Position numbers and translations under genes: made by a program
Notes under the pieces: model-generated
What the model saw: the letters and a program-made list of their open reading frames with translations, nothing else
What the model was told of the DNA's origin: nothing
The model's database searches: none
Shown: positions 1 through 11,205 of the stretch, piece by piece
Position numbering within the stretch: the stretch's first letter is position 1
How the letters are laid out: each line of letters starts with the position of its first letter
Assembly: GCF_048564905.1 (NCBI RefSeq)
Contig: NW_027328740.1
Location: forward strand, 74,404,662 to 74,468,661
From: Vicugna pacos
Taxonomy: Eukaryota > Chordata > Mammalia > Artiodactyla > Camelidae
Direction of reading: 5' to 3'
DNA length: 64,000 nucleotides

Positions 1-1848
1 AAACGGCAGGCACTTCAAACCGGCACTAGGAAACAGCCTGAGAAACCAGAGAAAGGGTTTCTCCTGCAACCCGTTCCCTTTGTGCTGGATGAACGAACGT
101 CTCTCCACGTGCTCAGTTCTGAGAGATAAGTGTGTGTGAAAGCCGTCCTTCACCTAGCTTGAAGGGAACACAAAGTTTCTTTTCAGTTGCCAACTCCACT
201 CCATACATATATATGGGGAGGTACAAGCTCCAACTCGGTTTTACAGTGAAAACGGCAGGCACTTCAAACCGGCACTAGGAAACCGACTGAGAATCCAGAG
301 TAAGGGTTTCTCCTGCAACCCGTTCCCTTTGTGCTGGATGAACGAACGTCTCTCCACATGCTCAGTTCTGAGAGATAAGTGTGTGTGAAAGCCGTCCTTC
401 ACCTAGCTTGAAGGGAACACAAAGTTTCTTTTCAGTGGCCAACTCCACTCCATACATATATATGGGGAGGTACAAGCTCCAACTCGGTTTTACAGTGAAA
501 ACGGCAGGCACTTCAAACCAGCACTAGGAAACAGACTGAGAAACCAGAGTAAGGGTTTCTCCTGCAACCCGTTCCCTTTGTGCTAGATGAACGAACGTCT
601 CTCCACATGCTCAGTTCTGAGAGATAAGTGTGTGTGAAAGCCGTCCTTCACCTAGCTTAAAGGGCACACAAAGTTTCTTTTCTGTGGCCAACTCCACTCC
701 ATACATATATATGGTGAGGTACAAGCTCCAACTCTGTTTTACTGTGAAAACGGCAGGCACTTCCAACCGGCACTAGGAAACAGACTGAGAAACCAGAGTA
801 AGGGTTTCTCCTGCAACCCGTTCCCTTTGTGCTGGATGAACGAACGTCTCTCCACATGCTCAGTTCTGAGAGATAAGTGTGTGTGAAAGCCGTCCTTCAA
901 CTAGCTTGAAGGGAACACAAAGTTTCTTTTCAGTTGCCAACTCCACTCCATACATATATATGGGGAGGTACAAGCTCCAACTCGGTTTTACAGTGATAAC
1001 GGCAGGCACTTCAAACCGGCACTAGGAAACAGACTGAGAAACCAGAGAAAGGGTTTCTCCTGCAACCCGTTCCCTTTGTGCTGGATGAACGAACGTCTCT
1101 CCACATGCTCAGTTCTGAGAGATAAGTGTGTGTGAAAGCCGTCCTTCACCTAGCTTGAAGGGAACACAAAGGTTCTTTTCAGTTGCCAACTCCACTCCAT
1201 ACATATATATGGGGAGGTACAAGCTCCAACTCGGTTTTACAGTGAAAACGGCAGGCACTTCAAACCGGCACTAGGAAACAGACTGAGAAACCAGAGTAAG
1301 GGTTTCTCCTGCAACCCGTTCCCTTTGTGCTGGATGAACGAACGTCTCTACACATGCTCAGTTCTGAGAGATAAGTGTGTGTGAAAGCCGTCCTTCACCT
1401 AGCTTGAAGGGAACACAAAGTTTCTTTTCAGTTGCCAACTCCACTCCATACATATATATGGGGAGGTACAAGCTCCAACTCGGTTTTACAGTGAAAACGG
1501 CAGGCACTTCAAACCGGCACTAGGAAACAGACTGAGAAACCACAGTAAGGGTTTCTCCTGCAACCCGTTCCCTTTGTGCTGGATGAACGAACGTCTCTCC
1601 ACATGCTCAGTTCTGAGAGATAAGTGTGTGTGAAAGCCGTCCTTCACCTAGCTTGAAGGGAACACAAAGTTTCTTTTCAGTTGCCAACTCCACTCCATAC
1701 ATATATATGGGGAGGTACAAGCTCCAACTCGGTTTTACAGTGAAAACGGCAGGCACTTCAAACCGGCACTAGGAAACAGCCTGAGAAACCAGAGAAAGGG
1801 TTTCTCCTGCAACCCGTTCCCTTTGTGCTGGATGAACGAACGTCTCTC

Positions 1849-1854
1849 CACGTG
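1849..1854. other. CACGTG variant site
   Basis: An A-to-G change at phase 109 converts CACATG into the palindrome CACGTG (E-box core). It occurs at 106-111, 1849-1854 and 49174-49179, the last two being long-range partners. A function is unlikely; it is useful as a lineage marker. Confidence 0.7.
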
Positions 1855-2241
1855 CTCAGTTCTGAGAGATAAGTGTGTGTGAAAGCCGTCCTTCACCTAG
1901 CTTGAAGGGAACACAAAGTTTCTTTTCAGTTGCCAACTCCACTCCATACATATATATGGGGAGGTACAAGCTCCAACTCGGTTTTACAGTGAAAACGGCA
2001 GGCACTTCAAACCGGCACTAGGAAACCGACTGAGAATCCAGAGTAAGGGTTTCTCCTGCAACCCGTTCCCTTTGTGCTGGATGAACGAACGTCTCTCCAC
2101 ATGCTCAGTTCTGAGAGATAAGTGTGTGTGAAAGCCGTCCTTCACCTAGCTTGAAGGGAACACAAAGTTTCTTTTCAGTGGCCAACTCCACTCCATACAT
2201 ATATATGGGGAGGTACAAGCTCCAACTCGGTTTTACAGTGA

Positions 2242-2489
2242 AAACGCAGGCACTTCAAACCGGCACTAGGAAACAGACTGAGAAACCAGAGTAAGGGTTT
2301 CTCCTGCAACCCGTTCCCTTTGTGCTGGATGAACGAACGTCTCTCCACATGCTCAGTTCTGAGAGATAAGTGTGTGTGAAAGCCGTCCTTCACCTAGCTT
2401 GAAGGGAACACAAAGTTTCTTTTCAGTTGCCAACTCCACTCCATACATACATATGGGGAGGTACAAGCTCCAACTCGGTTTTACAGTGA
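2242..2489. repeat. 248-bp monomer (first of five)
   Basis: AAACGGCAGG is shortened to AAACGCAGG. The other four copies of this variant start at 39610, 43095, 46331 and 49567. The last is the long-range partner of this one (+47,325). The identical deletion in the same variant background shows one origin followed by copying as part of a larger unit. Confidence 0.92.
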
Positions 2490-4730
2490 AAACGGCAGGC
2501 ACTTCAAACCGGCACTAGGAAACAGACTGAGAAACCAGAGAAAGGGTTTCTCCTGCAACCCGTTCCCTTTGTGCTGGATGAACGAACGTCTCTCCACATG
2601 CTCAGTTCTGAGAGATAAGTGTGTGTGAAAGCCGTCCTTCACCTAGCTTGAAGGGAACACAAAGTTTCTTTTCAGTTGCCAACTCCACTCCATACATATA
2701 TATGGGGAGGTACAAGCTCCAACTCGGTTTTACAGTGAAAACGGCAGGCACTTCAAACCGGCACTAGGAAACCGACTGAGAATCCAGAGTAAGGGTTTCT
2801 CCTGCAACCCGTTCCCTTTGTGCTGGATGAACGAACGTCTCTCCACATGCTCAGTTCTGAGAGATAAGTGTGTGTGAAAGCCGTCCTTCACCTAGCTTGA
2901 AGGGAACACAAAGTTTCTTTTCAGTGGCCAACTCCACTCCATACATATATATGGGGAGGTACAAGCTCCAACTCGGTTTTACAGTGAAAACGGCAGGCAC
3001 TTCAAACCGGCACTAGGAAACAGACTGAGAAACCAGAGTAAGGGTTTCTCCTGCAACCCGTTCCCTTTGTGCTGGATGAACGAACGTCTCTCCACATGCT
3101 CAGTTCTGAGAGATAAGTGTGTGTGAAAGCCGTCCTTCACCTAGCTTGAAGGGAACACAAAGTTTCTTTTCAGTTGCCAACTCCACTCCATACATATATA
3201 TGGGGAGGTACAAGCTCCAACTCGGTTTTACAGTGAAAACGGCAGGCACTTCAAACCGGCACTAGGAAACCGACTGAGAATCCAGAGTAAGGGTTTCTCC
3301 TGCAACCCGTTCCCTTTGTGCTGGATGAACGAACGTCTCTCCACATGCTCAGTTCTGAGAGATAAGTGTGTGTGAAAGCCGTCCTTCACCTAGCTTGAAG
3401 GGAACACAAAGTTTCTTTTCAGTGGCCAACTCCACTCCATACATATATATGGGGAGGTACAAGCTCCAACTCGGTTTTACAGTGAAAACGGCAGGCACTT
3501 CAAACCGGCACTAGGAAACAGACTGAGAAACCAGAGTAAGGGTTTCTCCTGCAACCCGTTCCCTTTGTGCTGGATGAACGAACGTCTCTCCACATGCTCA
3601 GTTCTGAGAGATAAGTGTGTGTGAAAGCCGTCCTTCACCTAGCTTGAAGGGAACACAAAGTTTCTTTTCAGTGGCCAACTCCACTCCATACATATATATG
3701 GGGAGGTACAAGCTCCAACTCGGTTTTACAGTGAAAACGGCAGGCACTTCAAACCGGCAATAGGAAACAGACTGAGAAACCAGAGTAAGGGTTTCTCCTG
3801 CAACCCGTTCCCTTTGTGCTGGATGAACGAACGTCTCTCCACATGCTCAGTTCTGAGAGATAAGTGTGTGTGAAAGCCGTCCTTCACCTAGCTTGAAGGG
3901 AACACAAAGTTTCTTTTCAGTGGCCAACTCCACTCCATACATATATATGGGGAGGTACAAGCTCCAACTCGGTTTTACAGTGAAAACGGCAGGCACTTCA
4001 AACCAGCACTAGGAAACAGACTGAGAAACCAGAGTAATGGTTTCTCCTGCAACCCGTTCCCTTTGTGCTAGATGAACGAACGTCTCTCCACATGCTCAGT
4101 TCTGAGAGATAAGTGTGTGTGAAAGCCGTCCTTCACCTAGCTTAAAGGGCACACAAAGTTTCTTTTCTGTGGCCAACTCCACTCCATACATATATATGGT
4201 GAGGTACAAGCTCCAACTCTGTTTTACTGTGAAAACGGCAGGCACTTCCAACCGGCACTAGGAAACAGACTGAGAAACCAGAGTAAGGGTTTCTCCTGCA
4301 ACCCGTTCCCTTTGTGCTGGATGAACGAACGTCTCTCCACATGCTCAGTTCTGAGAGATAAGTGTGTGTGAAAGCCGTCCTTCAACTAGCTTGAAGGGAA
4401 CACAAAGTTTCTTTTCAGTTGCCAACTCCACTCCATACATATATATGGGGAGGTACAAGCTCCAACTCGGTTTTACAGTGAAAACGGCAGGCACTTCAAA
4501 CCGGCACTAGGAAACAGACTGAGAAACCAGAGAAAGGGTTTCTCCTGCAACCCGTTCCCTTTGTGCTGGATGAACGAACGTCTCTCCACATGCTCAGTTC
4601 TGAGAGATAAGTGTGTGTGAAAGCCGTCCTTCACCTAGCTTGAAGGGAACACAAAGTTTCTTTTCAGTTGCCAACTCCACTCCATACATATATATGGGGA
4701 GGTACAAGCTCCAACTCGGTTTTACAGTGA

Positions 4731-4783
4731 AAACGGCAGGCACTTCAAACCGGCACTAGGAAACAGACTGAGAAACCAGAGTA
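4731..4783. repeat. Internal short direct repeats (GGCACT, AAAC series)
   Basis: GGCACT occurs twice, 13 bp apart (phases 9 and 22). AAAC occurs at phases 1, 17, 31 and 43, with spacings of 16, 14 and 12 bp. This quarter of the unit may descend from a short tandem repeat that has since diverged. The similarity is weak and could be chance. Confidence 0.45.
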
Positions 4784-4793
4784 AGGGTTTCTC
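4770..4793. repeat. 8-bp inverted repeat, 8-nt loop (in every monomer)
   Basis: GAGAAACC, eight bases AGAGTAAG, then GGTTTCTC: a perfect 8-bp stem at phases 40-63. It is the strongest dyad in the unit. Monomers with the linked change to CCGACTGAGAATCC (for example at 250, 1993, 40107) carry one mismatch in the left arm. The frequent loop variant AGAGAAAG leaves the stem intact. It could extrude as a hairpin or cruciform. No known protein site is recognised. Confidence 0.85.
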
Positions 4794-4841
4794 CTGCAAC
4801 CCGTTCCCTTTGTGCTGGATGAACGAACGTCTCTCCACATG

Positions 4842-4853
4842 CTCAGTTCTGAG
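4842..4853. repeat. Near-palindrome CTCAG-TT-CTGAG
   Basis: Two 5-bp arms separated by TT at phases 112-123. It is present in most monomers. In 13 monomers the first T is replaced by A, giving the perfect palindrome CTCAGATCTGAG. The arms are too close for a comfortable hairpin, so a dimeric protein site is as plausible as a structural role; neither is shown. Confidence 0.8.
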
Positions 4854-4876
4854 AGATAAGTGTGTGTGAAAGCCGT

Positions 4877-4895
4877 CCTTCACCTAGCTTGAAGG
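4877..4895. repeat. 6-bp inverted repeat around CCTAGCT
   Basis: CCTTCA and TGAAGG flank a 7-nt loop (phases 147-165). The stem is intact in most monomers. It is broken in the subset with TTAAAGGGCAC instead of TTGAAGGGAAC, for example in the monomers starting at 499, 3984, 41601, 44837, 47824 and 51309. Confidence 0.75.
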
Positions 4896-4930
4896 GAACA
4901 CAAAGTTTCTTTTCAGTTGCCAACTCCACT

Positions 4931-4946
4931 CCATACATATATATGG
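4931..4946. repeat. AT-rich dyad CCATA-(6)-TATGG
   Basis: An imperfect 16-bp palindrome at phases 201-216, the most AT-rich point in the unit and a likely site of easy melting. The common form has a C at phase 206. At 8915-8930 and 57237-57252 that C is T, which makes the element a perfect palindrome. A recurring variant replaces A with T at phase 207 (CTTATATATGG). Confidence 0.75.
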
Positions 4947-4967
4947 GGAGGTACAAGCTCCAACTCG

Positions 4968-4983
4968 GTTTTACAGTGAAAAC
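4968..4983. repeat. GTTTT-(6)-AAAAC dyad across the unit boundary
   Basis: GTTTT at phases 238-242 and AAAAC at phase 249 to phase 4 of the next unit enclose ACAGTG. The start phase is arbitrary, so this is simply the fifth short dyad of the repeat. Monomers with CTCGGGTTTAC (for example 10957) lose one T of the left arm. Confidence 0.7.
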
Positions 4984-7900
4984 GGCAGGCACTTCAAACC
5001 GGCACTAGGAAACAGACTGAGAAACCAGAGTAAGGGTTTCTCCTGCAACCCGTTCCCTTTGTGCTGGATGAACGAACGTCTCTCCACATGCTCAGTTCTG
5101 AGAGATAAGTGTGTGTGAAAGCCGTCCTTCACCTAGCTTGAAGGGAACACAAAGTTTCTTTTCAGTTGCCAACTCCACTCCATACATATATATGGGGAGG
5201 TACAAGCTCCAACTCGGTTTTACAGTGAAAACGGCAGGCACTTCAAACCGGCACTAGGAAACAGACTGAGAAACCACAGTAAGGGTTTCTCCTGCAACCC
5301 GTTCCCTTTGTGCTGGATGAACGAACGTCTCTCCACATGCTAAGTTCTGAGAGATAAGTGTGTGTGAAAGCCGTCCTTCACCTAGCTTGAAGGGAACACA
5401 AAGTTTCTTTTCAGTTGCCAACTCCACTCCATACATATATATGGGGAGGTACAAGCTCCAACTCGGTTTTACAGTGAAAACGGCAGGCACTTCAAACCGG
5501 AACTAGGAAACAGACTGAGAAACCAGAGTAAGGGTTTCTCCTGCAACCCTTTCCCTTTGTGCTGGATGAACGAACGTCTCTCCACATGCTCAGTTCTGAG
5601 AGATAAGTGTGTGTGAAAGCCGTCCTTCACCTAGCTTGAAGGGAACACAAAGTTTCTTTTCAGTGGCCAACTCCACTCCATACATATATATGGTGAGGTA
5701 CAAGCTCCAACTCGGTTTTACAGTGAAAACGGCAGGCACTTCAAACCGGCACTAGGAAACAGACTGAGAAACCAGAGTAAGGGTTTCTCCTGCAACCCGT
5801 TCCCTTTGTGCTGGATGAACGAACGTCTCTCCACATGCTCAGTCCTGAGAGATAAGTGTGTGTGAAAGCCGTCCTTCACCTAGCTTGAAGGGAACACAAA
5901 GTTTCTTTTCAGTGGCCAACTCCACTCCATACATATATATGGGGAGGTACAAGCTCCAACTCGGTTTTACAGTGAAAACGGCAGGCACTTCAAACCGGCA
6001 CTAGGAAACAGACTGAGAAACCAGAGTAAGGGTTTCTCCTGCAACCCGTTCCCTTTGTGCTGGATGAACGAACGTCTCTCCACATGCTCATTTCTGAGAG
6101 ATAAGTGTGTGTGAAAGCCGTCCTTCACCTAACTTGAAGGGAACACAAAGTTTCTTTTCAGTAGCCAACTCCACTCCATACATATATATGGGGAGGTACA
6201 AGCTCCAACTCGGTTTTACAGTGAAAACGGCAGGCACTTCAAACCGGCACTAGGAAACAGACTGAGAAACCAGAGAAAGGGTTTCTCCTGCAACCCGTTC
6301 TCTTTGTGCTGGATGAACGAACGTCTCTCCACATGCTCAGTTCTGAGAGATAAGTGTGTGTGAAAGCCGTCCTTCACCTAGCTTGAAGGGAACACAAAGT
6401 TTCTTTTCAGTTGCCAACTCCACTCCATACTTATATATGGGGAGGTACAAGCTCCAACTCGGTTTTACAGTGAAAACGGCAGGCACTTCAAACCGGCACT
6501 AGGAAACAGACTGAGAAAACAGAGTAAGGGTTTCTCCTGCAACCCGTTCCCTTTGTGCTGGATGAACGAACGTCTCTCCACATGCTCAGTTCTGAGAGAT
6601 AAGTGTGTGTGAAAGCCGTCCTTCACCTAGCTTGAAGGGAACACAAAGTTTCTTTTCAGTGGCCAACTCCACTCCATACATATATATGGGGAGGTACAAG
6701 CTCCAACTCGGTTTTACAGTGAAAACGGCAGGCACTTCAAACCGGCACTAGGAAACAGACTGAGAAACCAGAGTAAGGGTTTCTCCTGCAACCCGTTCCC
6801 TTTGTGCTGGATGAACGAACGTCTCTCCACATGCTCAGTTCTGAGAGATAAGTGTGTGTGAAAGCCGTCCTTCACCTAGCTTGAAGGGAACACAAAGTTT
6901 CTTTTCTGTGGCCAACTCCACTCCATACATATATATGGTGAGGTACAAGCTCCAACTCGGTTTTACAGTGAAAACGGCAGGCACTTCCAACCGGCACTAG
7001 GAAACAGACTGAGAAACCAGAGTAAGGGTTTCTCCTGCAACCCGTTCCCTTTGTGCTGGATGAACGAACGTCTCTCCACATGCTCAGTTCTGAGAGATAA
7101 GTGTGTGTGAAAGCCGTCCTTCACCTAGCTTGAAGGGAACACAAAGTTTCTTTTCAGTGGCCAACTCTACTCCATACATATATATGGGGAGGTACAATCT
7201 CCACCTCGGTTTTACAGTGAAAACGGCAGGCACTTCAAACCGGCACTAGGAAACAGACTGAGAAACCAGAGTAAGGGTTTCTCCTGCAACCCGTTCCCTT
7301 TGTGCTGGATGAACGAACGTCTCTCCACATGCTCAGTTCTGAGAGATAAGTGTGTGTGAAAGCCGTCCTTCACCTAGCTTGAAGGGAACACAAAGTTTCT
7401 TTTCAGTGGCCAACTCCACTCCATACATATATATGGGGAGGTACAAGCTCCAACTCGGTTTTACAGTGAAAACGGCAGGCACTTCAAACCGGCACTAGGA
7501 AACAGACTGAGAAACCAGAGTAAGGGTTTCTCCTGCAACCCGTTCCCTTTGTGCTGGATGATCGAACGGCTCTCCACATGCTCAGTTCTTAGAGATAAGT
7601 GTGTGTGAAAGCCGTCCTTCACCTAGCTTGAAGGGAACACAAAGTTTCTTTTCAGTGGCCAACTCCACTCCATACATATATATGGGGAGGTACAAGCTCC
7701 AACTCGGTTTTACAGTGAAAACGGCAGGCACTTCAAACCGGCACTAGGAAACAGACTGAGAAACCAGAGTAAGGGTTTCTCCTGCAACCCGTTCCCTTTG
7801 TGCTGGATGAACGAACGTCTCTCCACATGCTCAGTTCTGAGAGATAAGTGTGTGTGAAAGCCGTCCTTCACCTAGCTTGAAGGGAACACAAAGTTTCTTT

Positions 7901-8914
7901 TCAGTGGCCAACTCCACTCCATACATATATATGGGGAGGTACAAGCTCCAACTCGGTTTTACAGTGAAAACGGCAGGCACTTCAAACCGGCACTAGGAAA
8001 CAGACTGAGAAACCAGAGTAAGGGTTTCTCCTGCAACCCGTTCCCTTTGTGCTGGATGAACGAACGTCTCTCCACATGCTCAGTTCTGAGAGATAAGTGT
8101 GTGTGAAAGCCGTCCTTCACCTAGCTTGAAGGGAACACAAAGTTTCTTTTCAGTTGCCAACTCCACTCCATACATATATATGGGGAGGTACAAGCTCCAA
8201 CTCGGTTTTACAGTGAAAACGGCAGGCACTTCAAACCGGCACTAGGAAACAGACTGAGAAACCAGAGTAAGGGTTTCTCCTGCAACCCGTTCCCTTTGTG
8301 CTGGATGAACGAACGTCTCTCCACATGCTCAGTCCTGAGAGATAAGTGTGTGTGAAAGCCGTCCTTCACCTAGCTTGAAGGGAACACAAAGTTTCTTTTC
8401 AGTTGCCAACTCCACTCCATACATATATATGGGGAGGTACAAGCTCCAACTCGGTTTTACAGTGAAAACGGCAGGCACTTCAAACCGGCACTAGGAAACA
8501 GACTGAGAAACCACAGTAAGGGTTTCTCCTGCAACCCGTTCCCTTTGTGCTGGATGAACGAACGTCTCTCCACATGCTAAGTTCTGAGAGATAAGTGTGT
8601 GTGAAAGCCGTCCTTCACCTAGCTTGAAGGGAACACAAAGTTTCTTTTCAGTTGCCAACTCCACTCCATACATATATATGGGGAGGTACAAGCTCCAACT
8701 CGGTTTTACAGTGAAAACGGCAGGCACTTCAAACCGGAACTAGGAAACAGACTGAGAAACCAGAGTAAGGGTTTCTCCTGCAACCCGTTCCCTTTGTGCT
8801 AGATGAACGAACGTCTCTCCACATGCTCAGTTCTGAGAGATAAGTGTGTGTGAAAGCCGTCCTTCACCTAGCTTGAAGGGAACACAAAGTTTGTTTTCTG
8901 TGGCCAACTCCACT

Positions 8915-8930
8915 CCATATATATATATGG
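8915..8930. repeat. Perfect AT palindrome CCATATATATATATGG
   Basis: A C-to-T change at phase 206 makes the AT-rich dyad a perfect 16-bp palindrome. The partner is at 57237-57252 (+48,322). Both lie in T-type monomers that also carry TTTGTTTTCTG. Confidence 0.8.
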
Positions 8931-10706
8931 TGAGGTACAAGCTCCAACTCGGTTTTACAGTGAAAACGGCAGGCACTTCCAACCGGCACTAGGAAACAGA
9001 CTGAGAAACTAGAGTAAGGGTTTCTCCTGCAACCCGTTCCCTTTGTGCTGGATGAACGAACGTCTCTCCACATGCTCAGTTCTGAGAGATAAGTGTGTGT
9101 GAAAGCCGTCCTTCACCTAGCTTGAAGGGAACACAAAGTTTCTTTTCAGTGGCCAACTCTACTCCATACATATATATGGGGAGGTACAAGCTCCAACTCG
9201 GTTTTACAGTGAAAACGGCAGGCACTTCAAACCGGCACTAGGAAACAGACTGAGAAACCAGAGTAAGGGTTTCTCCTGCAACCCTTTCCCTTTGTGCTGG
9301 ATGAACGAACGTCTCTCCACATGCTCAGTTCTGAGAGATAAGTGTGTGTGAAAGCCGTCCTTCACCTAGCTTGAAGGGAACACAAAGTTTCTTTTCAGTG
9401 GCCAACTCCACTCCATACATATATATGGGGAGGTACAAGCTCCAACTCGGTTTTACAGTGAAAACGGCAGGCACTTCAAACCGGCACTAGGAAACAGACT
9501 GAGAAACCAGAGTAAGGGTTTCTCCTGCAACCCGTTCCCTTTGTGCTGGATGAACGAACGTCTCTCCACATGCTCAGTTCTGAGAGATAAGTGTGTGTGA
9601 AAGCCGTCCTTCACCTAGCTTGAAGGGAACACAAAGTTTCTTTTCAGTTGCCAACTCCACTCCATACTTATATATGGGGAGGTACAAGCTCCAACTCGGT
9701 TTTACAGTGAAAACAGCAGGCACTTCAAACCGGCAGTAGGAAACAGACTGAGAAACCAGAGTAAGGGTTTCTCCTGCAACCCGTTCCCTTTGTGCTGGAT
9801 GAACGAACGTCTCTCCACATGCTCAGTTCTGAGAGATAAGTGTGTGTGAAAGCCGTCCTTCACCTAGCTTGAAGGGAACACAAAGTTTATTTTCAGTTGC
9901 CAACTCCACTCCATACATATATATGGGGAGGTACAAGCTCCAACTCGGTTTTACAGTGAAAACGGCAGGCACTTCAAACCGGCACTAGGAAACCGACTGA
10001 GAAACCAGAGTAAGGGTTTCTCCTGCAACCCGTTCCCTTTGTGCTGGATGAACGAACGTCTCTCCACATGCTCAGTTCTGAGAGATAAGTGTGTGTGAAA
10101 GCCGTCCTTCACCTAGCTTGAAGGGAACACAAAGTTTCTTTTCAGTGGCCAACTCCACTCCATACATATATATGGGGAGGTACAAGCTCCAACTCGGTTT
10201 TACAGTGAAAACGGCAGGCACTTCAAACCGGCAATAGGAAACAGACTGAGAAACCAGAGTAAGGGTTTCTCCTGCAACCCGTTCCCTTTGTGCTGGATGA
10301 ACGAACGTCTCTCCACATGCTCAGTTCTGAGAGATAAGTGTGTGTGAAAGCCGTCCTTCACCTAGCTTGAAGGGAACACAAAGTTTCTTTTCAGTTGCCA
10401 ACTCCACTCCATACATATATATGGGGAGGTACAAGCTCCAACTCGGTTTTACAGTGAAAACGGCAGGCACTTCAAACCGGCACTAGGAAACAGACTGAGA
10501 AACCAGAGTAAGGGTTTCTCCTGCAACCCGTTCCCTTTGTGCTGGATGAACGAACGTCTCTCCACATGCTCAGTTCTGAGAGATAAGTGTGTGTGAAAGC
10601 CGTCCTTCACCTAGCTTGAAGGGAACACAAAGTTTCTTTTCAGTTGCCAACTCCACTCCATACATATATATGGGGAGGTACAAGCTCCAACTCGGTTTTA
10701 CAGTGA

Positions 10707-10956
10707 AAACGGCAGGCACTTCAAACCGGCACTAGAAAAACAGACTGAGAAACCACAGTAAGGGTTTCTCCTGCAACCCGTTCCCTTTGTGCTGGATGAA
10801 CGAACGTCTCTCCACATGCTCAGTTCTGAGAGATAAGTGTGTGTGAAAGCCGTCCTTCACCTAGCTTGAAGGGAACACAAAGTTTCTTTTCAGTTGCCAA
10901 CTCCACTCCATACATATATATGGGGAGGTACAAGCTCCAACTCGGTTTTACAGTGA
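10707..10956. repeat. 250-bp monomer (first of 23)
   Basis: GGAAACAG becomes GAAAAACAG, a net gain of one base. All 23 such monomers start at 10707, 11953, 13199, 14943, 16438, 18431, 19926, 20923, 21422, 21921, 23665, 24662, 25161, 25660, 27404, 29397, 30892, 32636, 33882, 53799, 59029, 60275 and 61521. Many also carry CCACAGTAAG, and those of the 20.9-33.9 kb block often CAACCGGTTCC. The variant is absent from 1-10706 and 34132-53798. Confidence 0.93.
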
Positions 10957-11205
10957 AAACGGCAGGCACTTCAAACCGGCACTAGGAAACAGACTGAGAA
11001 ACCAGAGTAAGGGTTTCTCCTGCAACCCGTTCCCTTTGTGCTAGATGAACGAACGTCTCTCCACATGCTCAGTTCTGAGAGATAAGTGTGTGTGAAAGCC
11101 GTCCTTCACCTAGCTTGAAGGGCACACAAAGTTTCTTTTCTGTGGCCAACTCCACTCCATACATATATATGGTGAGGTACAAGCTCCAACTCGGGTTTAC
11201 AGTGA
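10957..11205. repeat. T-type monomer: linked variant haplotype
   Basis: It combines GTGCTAGATG (GG to AG at phase 87), GGGCACACAAAG, TTTTCTGTGGCC, TGGTGAGGTAC and CTCGGGTTTAC. T-type monomers (CTAGATG) start at 499, 3984, 8715, 10957, 12203, 13449, 13947, 15193, 16688, 18681, 20176, 23915, 41601, 44837, 47824, 51309, 53799, 57037, 59279, 60525, 61771 and 63016. The changes usually travel together, though some members keep GGGAACAC (8715, 13449, 15193) or CTCGGTTTT. One monomer near 22.4 kb has the downstream changes without CTAG. Confidence 0.85.

Larger units (their letters stand above)
499..3983. repeat. 14-mer HOR unit (3,485 bp)
   Basis: The marker monomer at 499 (CCAGCAC, CTAGATG, then TTAAAGGGCAC, TTTTCTGTGGCC and TGGTGAGG) recurs at 3984. 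The distance is 14 monomers minus one base, the base being lost in the 248-bp monomer at 2242. The two monomers after each marker also agree (CTCTGTTTTACTG, then TTCAACTAG). Further downstream the order differs, so the second unit is only partly conserved. Confidence 0.75.
4731..4979. repeat. Reference (common-form) satellite monomer
   Basis: This monomer carries the majority base at nearly all positions I compared, so phase p equals coordinate 4730+p. Landmarks in order: a GGCACT doublet (phases 9-14 and 22-27), an 8-bp inverted repeat (40-63), the GAACGAACG motif (91-99), the near-palindrome CTCAG-TT-CTGAG (112-123), a short TG run (131-138), a 6-bp inverted repeat (147-165), a T-rich tract (176-183), the AT-rich dyad CCATA..TATGG (201-216), and an inverted repeat spanning the unit boundary (238-253). 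Its length is exactly 83 codons, but every frame I followed is stopped at least once per unit. Confidence 0.9.
3984..10706. repeat. Satellite block, 249-bp monomers, weak HOR order
   Basis: All monomers are 249 bp. No 250-bp variant is present. Marker pairs give spacings of 13 monomers (ATGCTAAG at about 5338 and 8575; 3,237 bp) and 8 monomers (TTTTCTGTGGCC with TGGTGAGG, monomers near 6723 and 8715; 1,992 bp). Private variants include CAATCTCCACCTCGG near 7197 and GATCGAACGGC near 7560, both also found in copy 2. No unit is cleanly repeated throughout. Confidence 0.8.

Noticed and set aside
1-1743. A 7-mer HOR at the window start, from the CACGTG monomers at 1 and 1744
   Set aside because: Only the first two monomers after each start agree (GCCTG then CCGACTGAGAATCC). 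The third differs, so this is not a repeated 7-mer.
4800-4830. CENP-B box-like halves: CCCG near phase 71 and CGAA near phase 94
   Set aside because: The halves are too far apart and the required bases between them do not match the 17-bp consensus in either strand.
4931-4946. TATA box or CArG-type promoter element
   Set aside because: The AT-rich stretch is repeated in every unit with no gene downstream. The spacing between CC and GG is 12, not the 6 of a CArG box.
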